From: Enterococcus_E cecorum_C
GTDB taxonomy: Bacteria > Bacillota > Bacilli > Lactobacillales > Enterococcaceae
Assembly: GCF_052119425.1 (NCBI RefSeq)
Contig: NZ_JBQKFH010000054.1
Location: forward strand, 1-11,735
DNA: 11,735 bases
Direction: 5' to 3'
The translations under genes and the position numbers were made by a program. Positions 6,501-11,223 of the stretch are shown piece by piece. Positions within the stretch are counted from its first letter, which is position 1. Every line of letters begins with the position of its first letter. The notes beneath the pieces were generated by a model that searched no databases, was not told where the DNA came from, and saw only the letters and a program-made list of their open reading frames with translations.

Positions 6501-8252
6501 TCTAAATTGCGTTTCTCGTAAAGTTTTGCCATACAACTTGATGGTACCCACATCGACACCTTCTGGAATATGCACGGTTACTTCCTTGAGTTCTAAAGTC
6601 TTTTCACCCGCTGTTTGAATACTATCGCCCGTACCTTTATAAATTCGTGGACCATTATTATTAATCAAGTCCCCTAAACCATTAATGTAATACTTTTGGG
6701 CCGCCATTCTTTCTTCAAATTTAGGTGCGACTTTCCATTCCATTTCATTGTTGCTTTCGTCGAGTTCACCACCACCAGCAATCAATTTCTTATCGACACT
6801 ACCTGAGCCGTATTTGGTTTGTTTGGCATAAGGCGTAAACCCAACAGAATGATTACCAATTTCATTTCCTTGTTCATCCAACAAAGAAACACTATTGATG
6901 ATTTTTTGACCTAATTTCAAATGGCGAAGTTTGACAGGTAATCGTAGTTGTAATCTCCGTGTCCCGTGCTCTTGCATATATTTACCTACGTCTGGAAATG
7001 AAACAGTACGAGTTGCTTCATCATAGGTCCACGGAGCAGCTTCTGGGTCATCTTTATCAAATACCATGCCTTCTGGTAATACGTCTTTAATCGTTCCTAC
7101 CGCGTGATAATAGACCCCATAATCATCAAACATGCCACCATTCGTTACGGTAATTAAATAGTAACAGGTCAATAACTCATCTAAATTGTTACTTGAATAA
7201 GTTGGATCATCTGCATCTGGCATCCCCACATCTTGACCCACATCATACCATGGCTGGTCAGAACCCTTAAAGACCACATATTTCGAAATATAAGGATCGT
7301 GCGTTTTGGCCGTAGCTTTTAGTTCACTGTAGCCAATTTTATGTTCACGTAGATACAAGGTGGAACTAACCGGTGTCTCACTACCTGGAGGCGTCGTATA
7401 CATCACATGCTTAAAGATGATTGGAAAGGCAATAATTCCGCCACCAGCCACTGGATTATAATAGACTTTTCGAATATAATATTCATCATCGTCCATCGAT
7501 TCCACATTCTTGACGCTATCTAGTTTTGGAATTTCCACACTACCGGCTTTCACATATTTTTTAGCAATTTTTATAATTGAATATACGCCGTCAGTCACTT
7601 TATCATTATCAAATTCTAAACGTTGATAAATACGAAATAGTTTACCTGTATAAACACTCAAACCTTCTCCATCTGGATCAAACTCTAAATAAAAGCTTAC
7701 CTTTGTCACATCAATATCTAAAGGTGTCGAAATATCGCTCGTTGATGGACCAGAAGTAGCGACCTTACTTTGAACTTTAGGAGCAGCTAATGATTTCTTT
7801 GGCTGAGATGAGGTATTGGATACTTGAGTTTCAGTTGCACTTGAGTCTTGTGCTTTATTATCACTTGGAGTAACATTGTCAGTTGTCTTTGAAGTGGCAG
7901 TTGCATTTTCACTTGAGGTAACATTGTTCGTTGTATTTTGAGAAGTTACAGTTGAATTGCTAGTACTTGAAGCAGCAGTACTAGTAGTGACATTTGTTTG
8001 ACTAACATTTGAATCAACCTGTGTAGTAGGACTTGAATCATTTGCTACAGAACTTTGATTTGTAGTAGGTGGTGAAGTCGTACTAGTATTAGAGACATCT
8101 TGCTTAGTTACTGAGGAAGACGGGTTCACGACACTCGTATTTGAATCTTGCGCATAGACCTCAGCCAAAACAAAACATGGACTCAGTAAACTTCCCAATA
8201 GTAAAATCAAAGTCCCAATAAAAATTATGAGTCTTTTCCCTATTTTAGACAC
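3570..8252 (-). CDS. LPXTG-anchored cell-wall surface protein with DUF11-like domains and Pro/Glu repeats
   Basis: This 1560-residue protein is exported by Sec and then linked to peptidoglycan by sortase; an adhesin role is inferred from architecture. Order: signal peptide (KIGKR, hydrophobic core 8-30, likely cleavage after Ala34); Ser/Thr/Asn-rich low-complexity segment to about 150; a large region (about 176-1030) that I cannot assign; two DUF11-like beta domains (about 1032-1175 and 1177-1290, each with a YTFNVKNTG or YKLTVENTG core); 13 Pro/Glu repeats (1293-1474); a polar spacer; LPATG (1525-1529), a hydrophobic segment and a basic tail. I start at the GTG at 8252 because AAAGGAGG lies eight bases before it; an ATG two codons upstream sits only two bases from that site. 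Cys26 follows Ser-Pro and does not form a lipobox. It has its own promoter and terminator. Confidence 0.9.
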   Translation of the reverse strand: MSKIGKRLIIFIGTLILLLGSLLSPCFVLAEVYAQDSNTSVVNPSSSVTKQDVSNTSTTSPPTTNQSSVANDSSPTTQVDSNVSQTNVTTSTAASSTSNSTVTSQNTTNNVTSSENATATSKTTDNVTPSDNKAQDSSATETQVSNTSSQPKKSLAAPKVQSKVATSGPSTSDISTPLDIDVTKVSFYLEFDPDGEGLSVYTGKLFRIYQRLEFDNDKVTDGVYSIIKIAKKYVKAGSVEIPKLDSVKNVESMDDDEYYIRKVYYNPVAGGGIIAFPIIFKHVMYTTPPGSETPVSSTLYLREHKIGYSELKATAKTHDPYISKYVVFKGSDQPWYDVGQDVGMPDADDPTYSSNNLDELLTCYYLITVTNGGMFDDYGVYYHAVGTIKDVLPEGMVFDKDDPEAAPWTYDEATRTVSFPDVGKYMQEHGTRRLQLRLPVKLRHLKLGQKIINSVSLLDEQGNEIGNHSVGFTPYAKQTKYGSGSVDKKLIAGGGELDESNNEMEWKVAPKFEERMAAQKYYINGLGDLINNNGPRIYKGTGDSIQTAGEKTLELKEVTVHIPEGVDVGTIKLYGKTLRETQFRLLKDNVQSGQAISLTSDIEYVKATFEKPILARTDVYLTVKTKVVDEKWPKGIFSSDESTSSTTLHNWGFVYYSDDQGKVIGEKYTEAVGSYNRAFLTLRVEYDDNWQTSIEAHNEDKTRLTYILTPNRVDENMPFTIVTLLPDGIDVINEYHRSLENMGYKVVHHYLGTDKTALIITKTLKEIDSGENYPIQKYRYAFRQQIQFNKYLTKAVHQLDHYIYWYDPSVLKTTSGWADESTIVKNNQLDLDGKGTFVGKSVLKAMTKVDFGPPEEVIIHEKIGHTPEDLSVHPLIVSPLEEFYYEINLENRTKQTSKPYAFYNILPHKGDTMNDQDRIIDRGSTDGAIFKKIAKSDPDFDVYYSEVQDIQKLTTANWQPLTDNVDVSKVKSIKVVLKKEMQANTVKKLLIQMRASHNPADLLSHNSSLLTQEGKTFLLDSNVVEARGVGELTKPVLQVLKEVDKTTAYPKEVLQYTFNVKNTGDGTWYGTLEDVLPEKDVNYIANSTKVNTKAITDKLWENATNLVVSDENVWNDNRLRYLVTIKPGQELKLSFKTKIVKEEDGKIVNRFSGVNAENPDFNKGSNTVETQIHVRKLVVSKTVDKAEAKTGDILTYKLTVENTGTAKWVGMLTDKLTDDLQAVKTDAGSFDGNTLSVPIDLDQGQTQVITFTAKVLRKKAGEILNHASVTHENTPELNVESNKVKTVVEEEPDPTPTEPEDKPDEPDPTPTEPEDKPDEPDPTPTEPEEKPDEPEPTPTEPEDKPDEPDPTPTEPEEKPDEPDPTPTEPEEKPDEPDPTPTEPEEKPDEPDPTPTEPEEKPDEPDPTPTEPEEKPDEPDPTPTEPEEKPDEPDPTPTEPEEKPDEPDPTPTEPEDKPDEPDPTPTEPEDKPEEPGVPNTAERENDDRFFMNSGGGKFDNQKRSTQGTVKQKELTRVAKSNTKKHLPATGTQKNGYLWLSVISLGLAGIVIYFDRRSRWHH
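3831..4376 (-). repeat. 13 tandem 42-bp coding repeats (14-residue Pro/Glu unit)
   Basis: Thirteen in-frame 42-bp units have no length variation. Each encodes DPTPTEPE-(E/D)-KPDEP with only three kinds of amino-acid change: E or D at position 9, E for D at position 1 of unit 4, and EEP ending unit 13. Units also carry synonymous differences (for example GTT GGT versus GTT GGC contexts), and units 5-11 all use the EEK form, pointing to recent local expansion. The array forms the rigid, acidic wall-spanning stalk just before the sorting signal. Confidence 0.95.
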
Positions 8253-8291
8253 AATCATTCCCTCCTTTGATTGTATTCGCTTACACTTAGT

Positions 8292-8297
8292 ATTATA
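8292..8297 (-). promoter_or_regulatory. candidate -10 of the surface-protein gene
   Basis: A consensus TATAAT on the minus strand would start transcription near 8285, about 33 nt before the GTG start. There is no recognisable -35 at 16-18 bp (CAATAT at 17), so an activator may be needed or the call may be wrong. The upstream DNA belongs to, or abuts, the integrated element. Confidence 0.4.
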
Positions 8298-8350
8298 TTA
8301 ACAGTGATAAATGAATATTGATATAACAACATTCTTAGCATATTAATGGT

Positions 8351-8374
8351 TTTTGAACATCATTTTGAACATCA
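8351..8374. repeat. perfect tandem 12-bp repeat near the element's left end
   Basis: TTTTGAACATCA occurs twice in direct succession (8351-8362 and 8363-8374). It lies 60-90 bp beyond the 3' end of the integrase gene, where the attachment site of a tyrosine-integrase element is normally found, so it may be a pair of integrase arm-binding sites in attL. The core cannot be defined because the other junction is outside the window. Confidence 0.6.
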
Positions 8375-8385
8375 CGAGCCAAATT

Positions 8386-8435
8386 ATATCATCGCCACGC
8401 CTTAAAAATCAGGTATGGCGATGGTATTTTTATTT
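8386..8435 (+). terminator. hairpin with T-run after the integrase gene
   Basis: A 16-bp stem (8386-8401 with 8412-8427) contains one mismatch and two G-T wobbles and has a 10-base loop. It is followed on the plus strand by TTTTTATTT. Pairing and T-run both favour plus-strand transcripts, yet no plus-strand gene leads into it; on the minus strand it lies just past the integrase stop but lacks a T-run. Its role is therefore uncertain. Confidence 0.5.
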
Positions 8436-8436
8436 A

Positions 8437-9600
8437 CTAAAAGTTTGCAAATTTGGCGAGTTTTTCAACTGTTTTTGTTTGCTGATCATCAGTAACATGA
8501 GTGTAAATATCCATTGTCATTTGAATAGATGAATGCCCTAGTCTTGCTTGAGCTTCTTTCATAGATACACCACTGGCAAACAACAGGCTTGCATGAGTAT
8601 GCCTTAGGCCATGTAAATGAATGGTAGGCGTTTCTATCTTTTGTATTCTATTTTTAAGATTAATATTAACTCTAGCATAATATAAATAATCGCCGTGTAA
8701 ATCAGTAAAAATCAATTCAGACCGTTTCCCATTCATGAATAGCATTTCTTTGTGAACAGTACGCCACGCTTTTAATACTTCCAAAGTCTTACTGTCTAGT
8801 AGAATTGTTCTAATGCTTGCCTTAGTCTTTGGAGTGGACGGCTTAAAGCCTTTTTCAGTCCTTGAAAGTGTTTTGTTTACCGATAGCGTGCAGGCGTTGA
8901 AATCAATATCCGACCAATTAAGGGCCAGGGCTTCATTGATACGTAACCCACTAAATGCCAAAAGACGAACTAAACAATAATAGAAAAACTCTTGATGGCG
9001 TTGTAATTCATTATCTGTTTTAGAACGACTTTCCAAATAGTCAAGAACAGTTTGTAACTCATCTTTTGTGTAAAATTGTTTCTTGTCTTTTTTTTGTTTA
9101 GCTTTTGGACGTACCACATATTCAAATGGATTTTTATCTACTAATTCAATAGATATAGCATATTTCATCACTCTAGAGCAATAAGCTAGAATTGTTGAAT
9201 AGTTTCTAGACTTTTTGGCCCACTCATTCACAGATTTTTGCGCTTGTGCTATACTAATTTTGTTAAGTTTAGTATTGCCAAATTTAGGAAGTGCATAATT
9301 TTTAAAAAACGATTTAACCATAATCAGAGTACTTTCTTTTACGGTGGTTTGATAGCTTTCTAGCCATAAATTATAAAGCTCTTCAAAGGTCTTTATGTTT
9401 ACGGTTGGTTTGCTATTTAGACCGCCGTTTTTTTCGTAGTCAATTAACAGTTGCTTATATGCCTTCTTTGCTTCTCTCTCAGTCTTGAAGCCCCTTCTTG
9501 TTGTTGAAATACGTTTGCCAGTTGCTTCATCAGTGCCAAGATATGCCCTAAATTGCCAATAAGTGCCATCGCCTTTTGTGTATTTCTTAAAAGTTGCCAT
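8437..9600 (-). CDS. int: phage-type tyrosine site-specific integrase
   Basis: The enzyme cuts and rejoins DNA at attP and attB to integrate the element, and with an excisionase to release it. The 387 residues show an N-terminal arm-binding AP2-like domain (about 10-55, YWQFRAYLGTDEATGKR), a SAM-like core-binding domain (about 70-165) and a C-terminal catalytic domain (about 175-380). The active-site set is complete: Arg220 in SGLRINEAL, a beta-hairpin Lys near 258 in TPKTKAS, His330 and Arg333 in HGLRHTHAS, His356 in LGHSS, and nucleophile Tyr366 in MDIYTHV. I start at the ATG at 9600, with AAAGGA nine bases upstream; the frame stays open 66 codons further but that part is repeat-rich leader and does not resemble integrase. 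No excisionase gene is adjacent. The 3' end faces the likely attachment site. Confidence 0.95.
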   Translation of the reverse strand: MATFKKYTKGDGTYWQFRAYLGTDEATGKRISTTRRGFKTEREAKKAYKQLLIDYEKNGGLNSKPTVNIKTFEELYNLWLESYQTTVKESTLIMVKSFFKNYALPKFGNTKLNKISIAQAQKSVNEWAKKSRNYSTILAYCSRVMKYAISIELVDKNPFEYVVRPKAKQKKDKKQFYTKDELQTVLDYLESRSKTDNELQRHQEFFYYCLVRLLAFSGLRINEALALNWSDIDFNACTLSVNKTLSRTEKGFKPSTPKTKASIRTILLDSKTLEVLKAWRTVHKEMLFMNGKRSELIFTDLHGDYLYYARVNINLKNRIQKIETPTIHLHGLRHTHASLLFASGVSMKEAQARLGHSSIQMTMDIYTHVTDDQQTKTVEKLAKFANF

Positions 9601-9702
9601 TGTTTCCAGTCCTTTCTTAAAATCGAGCGTACACAAGAAAAAAGTGGAATGACTAAAATATTTAATGATGGCGATGGTGCAATTAATGCTGATCGTAACC
9701 CT

Positions 9703-9724
9703 TGAAGCCCGAGTGAAGCCCGAG
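9703..9724. repeat. 11-bp tandem repeat, pair 1
   Basis: TGAAGCCCGAG occurs twice back to back (9703-9713, 9714-9724) and is followed by AAA. It lies within the int leader. Confidence 0.85.
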
Positions 9725-9749
9725 AAACCAAATAACCGACATCGAGAAA

Positions 9750-9771
9750 TGAACAGCGAGTGAACAGCGAG
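9750..9771. repeat. 11-bp tandem repeat, pair 2
   Basis: TGAACAGCGAG occurs twice back to back (9750-9760, 9761-9771) and is followed by AAA. It begins 47 bp after pair 1 and lies at or just past the predicted int transcription start. Confidence 0.85.
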
Positions 9772-9780
9772 AAATTGACA

Positions 9781-9808
9781 TATATAATAACAATTCAACG
9801 CGATGCAA
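9781..9808 (-). promoter_or_regulatory. candidate int promoter
   Basis: On the minus strand -35 TTGCAT (9808-9803), a 16-bp spacer and -10 TATATA (9786-9781). It lies between repeat pairs 2 and 3, which would suit control by a protein bound to those repeats. The predicted leader is about 175 nt. Confidence 0.35.
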
Positions 9809-9827
9809 TAAAACGCAGGTATTCAAA

Positions 9828-9849
9828 CGAACCGAGAGCGAACCGTGAG
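9828..9849. repeat. 11-bp tandem repeat, pair 3
   Basis: CGAACCGAGAG (9828-9838) is followed directly by CGAACCGTGAG (9839-9849), one mismatch apart, then AAAA. It is 20 bp upstream of the candidate int -35. Confidence 0.75.
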
Positions 9850-9935
9850 AAAATGAACGGCCAACCTAATAAAACCTAACTTTTTAAATAATTCCCCACG
9901 AGTGGAGAAGGTGAACTATCCGAAATTTAGGAAGC

Positions 9936-9957
9936 TTCCCAGTAAGTTGGGAATTTT
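9936..9957 (+). terminator. weak hairpin with short T-run
   Basis: TTCCCA (9936-9941) pairs with TGGGAA (9948-9953) across a six-base loop and is followed by TTTTG. It overlaps a separate 10-bp palindrome GGAAGCTTCC (9930-9939). The stem is only six pairs, so terminator function is doubtful. Confidence 0.3.
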
Positions 9958-9975
9958 GTAACGTTGCATAATTTC

Positions 9976-9999
9976 AAATGTTGAAACGTTGCAACATTT
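9976..9999. repeat. 8-bp dyad with repeated ACGTTGCA
   Basis: AAATGTTG (9976-9983) is complementary to CAACATTT (9992-9999). The octamer ACGTTGCA occurs at 9961-9968 and again at 9986-9993, 25 bp apart. This is a possible regulator-binding site of unknown specificity. Confidence 0.5.
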
Positions 10000-10041
10000 A
10001 GAAAACGAACATTTGCGTTCTCTAGCAATACATGAACAACC

Positions 10042-10219
10042 GTAGCTATAACTACCCTTGTACCCCCGTAGTTGTAAGTACATTGGTTAGTTAGTGGAGT
10101 CACAAAACGTTACCCCATGCCTACCTCAGAAAACCTAAGAATTTATTTGATAATTATAGCCACGTTTTGACAAATATCTGACTAGGCAAAACACCGACTT
10201 AGGGCGTAGTTGCAAGTAC
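10042..10219. repeat. three copies of a 14-bp dyad-like motif
   Basis: GTAGCTATAACTAC (10042-10055), GTAGTTGTAAGTAC (10068-10081) and GTAGTTGCAAGTAC (10206-10219). Copies 2 and 3 share a 16-bp context with one mismatch. Copy 3 is palindromic except for one base pair. The first two are 26 bp apart; the third is 138 bp further. They are candidate operators downstream of the repressor gene. Confidence 0.55.
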
Positions 10220-10260
10220 AGCCTTGTAATGCTAACTTTTGCTAACGTGGTGGGGTAAAG

Positions 10261-10854
10261 TTAGTCATTAGGTTTATTCTCTTTTTGCTGGGTGTACCAT
10301 AAGTATTCAATGTACTTTTCAACTTCTCTTTGTCTAGAATAAGATAGTTTTGCCAACAATTCAAAAGTTCTTTCTTTTAATACTGTTTTTGACGGGAATA
10401 CATCGTTGTCATCCATACCAAAAAAATTTTTTACCGCTCCTAATACGCTTAGCTTAGATATATATTCTTCTCTTTTTTTAAGTTCTTCATCTAGAAATTT
10501 TGTGAAATCATCACGACCAACACCACGTTCAAAGTTGTAACGGTCAACGGCTTCATTTAGTGCTTTTTCTTTCAATATTACATCATCAGCATAATTACTT
10601 TCTCTTAAAGATTGCAAATAACCATTGTAGCTATCAATTTTCATTCTAGTTGAGTATTTCCCTTTTGATAACCCTAGTGAAATTTGTTTGATATTATCAT
10701 CACTAGGTTTTTTTCCATTTTCAAGTTGAGAAATATACGATTGAGATAACCCAGAAAGTTTTGCTAAATCATTCATGGTTAATTCTTCTAAATTTCTGAA
10801 AGATTTCATCTTATCTTTAAAAGAAACAAATGAACTCATATCATTTTCAACCAC
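10261..10854 (-). CDS. XRE-family prophage repressor (CI-like)
   Basis: This is the probable lysogeny repressor, which would hold down the rightward early promoter and regulate its own. The 197-residue product has an N-terminal XRE-type HTH at about 25-62 (MNDLAKLSGLSQSYISQLENGK), then a charged, helical C-terminal part. I see no Ser-Lys peptidase (LexA/S24) fold motif and no HExxH, so RecA-driven self-cleavage is not supported by the sequence. I start at the GTG at 10854: AGAAGG lies eight bases before it. The ATG at 10878 has no ribosome binding site and, given the promoter found, would lie upstream of the transcription start. The gene diverges from the Cro-like gene across a 180-bp control region and has no companion ImmA gene. 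Identity as the CI equivalent is inferred from position. Confidence 0.85.
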   Translation of the reverse strand: MVENDMSSFVSFKDKMKSFRNLEELTMNDLAKLSGLSQSYISQLENGKKPSDDNIKQISLGLSKGKYSTRMKIDSYNGYLQSLRESNYADDVILKEKALNEAVDRYNFERGVGRDDFTKFLDEELKKREEYISKLSVLGAVKNFFGMDDNDVFPSKTVLKERTFELLAKLSYSRQREVEKYIEYLWYTQQKENKPND

Positions 10855-10879
10855 TTTAAACACCTTCTTTCTACACATA

Positions 10880-10908
10880 ATTTTACCATAATATCACAAT
10901 AACAACAA
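10880..10908 (-). promoter_or_regulatory. leftward (repressor) promoter
   Basis: On the minus strand -35 TTGTTG (10908-10903), a 17-bp spacer and -10 TAAAAT (10885-10880) with an extended TG-n. The predicted start is near 10873. Two copies of the AATATCAC operator motif overlap its spacer and its -35. Confidence 0.6.
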
Positions 10909-10990
10909 TATCACTAATATTAATAATAATGTAAACAATATGTAATGTTTTTGTAATTGTTTATATCGTTATTAGTGATATAGTGATATT
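10890..10990. promoter_or_regulatory. phage operator region with four AATATCACTA-type sites
   Basis: Two sites face one way (AATATCACAA 10890-10899, AATATCACTA 10907-10916) and two are inverted (TAGTGATATA 10973-10982, TAGTGATATT 10981-10990). The left two overlap the repressor promoter and the right two overlap the Cro-side promoter. Between them an 8-bp inverted repeat TAAACAAT / ATTGTTTA (10932-10939 and 10956-10963) adds further symmetry. The layout suggests binding by the repressor and/or Cro-like protein. Confidence 0.7.
10957..10984 (+). promoter_or_regulatory. rightward (Cro-like/early) promoter
   Basis: -35 TTGTTT (10957-10962), a 16-bp spacer and -10 TATAGT (10979-10984) with an extended TG-n. 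The predicted start near 10991 leaves a leader of about 44 nt. The -10 lies inside the right-hand pair of operator sites, so repressor binding there would block it. Confidence 0.55.
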
Positions 10991-11034
10991 ACAAAATTAA
11001 AAATATTTCGATATTAGTAAAGGAGAAATAATCT

Positions 11035-11223
11035 ATGAAGGCGAATAATGAAATTAGAATGATGATTGAAAAAAATAATCTTAAATACTGGGAGGTTGCA
11101 TACAAAATTGGCATATCTCAAGGTAATTTCAGTGTATGGCTTAGATTGCCTATGAATAAAGAACGAGAAGAAAGAACATTAAAAGCTATAAATGAACTGA
11201 TTAAGCAGGAGGCCACGCGATGA
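11035..11223 (+). CDS. small Cro-like helix-turn-helix protein
   Basis: This 62-residue protein is almost entirely one HTH: WEVAYKIGISQGNFSVWLR (about 19-37) has the spacing of a lambda-repressor-like domain, with flanking basic helices. By position it is the Cro equivalent, the first gene rightward from the operator region and divergent from the repressor. It would bind the same operators and favour lytic or early expression; this role is inferred. AAGGAG lies nine bases before the ATG. Its TGA overlaps the ATG of the next gene (ATGA), so the two are translationally coupled. No sign of truncation. Confidence 0.8.
   Translation: MKANNEIRMMIEKNNLKYWEVAYKIGISQGNFSVWLRLPMNKEREERTLKAINELIKQEATR

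Larger units (their letters stand above)
9601..10260. other. 660-bp non-coding, repeat-rich region between int and repressor
   Basis: I find no ORF here with a credible ribosome binding site and protein-like composition. Phages of this type often carry an ImmA-type peptidase or superinfection-exclusion gene at this place; none is visible. The stretch instead holds a likely int promoter with a leader of about 175 nt, three pairs of 11-bp tandem repeats, a short hairpin (9936-9953), an 8-bp dyad (9976-9999), three copies of a 14-bp motif, and an 8-bp inverted pair TTACCCCA / TGGGGTAA (10110-10117 and 10251-10258). Confidence 0.6.

Noticed and set aside
5400..7759. Plus-strand open frames inside the surface gene
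   Set aside because: They are antisense to a continuous 1560-codon gene with complete export and anchoring signals.
8173..8178. Lipoprotein signal at Cys26 of the surface protein
   Set aside because: Ser-Pro-Cys does not fit the lipobox, and a full LPXTG sorting signal is present.
9444..9731. 95-codon minus-strand open frame overlapping int
   Set aside because: It overlaps the integrase coding region in another frame and crosses the repeat pairs; the product resembles nothing recognisable.
9601..9798. 66-residue N-terminal extension of the integrase
   Set aside because: The frame is open but runs through repeat pairs 1 and 2, has no ribosome binding site at its ATG, and the integrase family start with a good site is at 9600.
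9703..9849. Degenerate CRISPR or plasmid replication iterons
   Set aside because: The units are adjacent pairs with different sequences between pairs, irregular pair spacing (47 and 78 bp), and no cas or replication initiator gene nearby.
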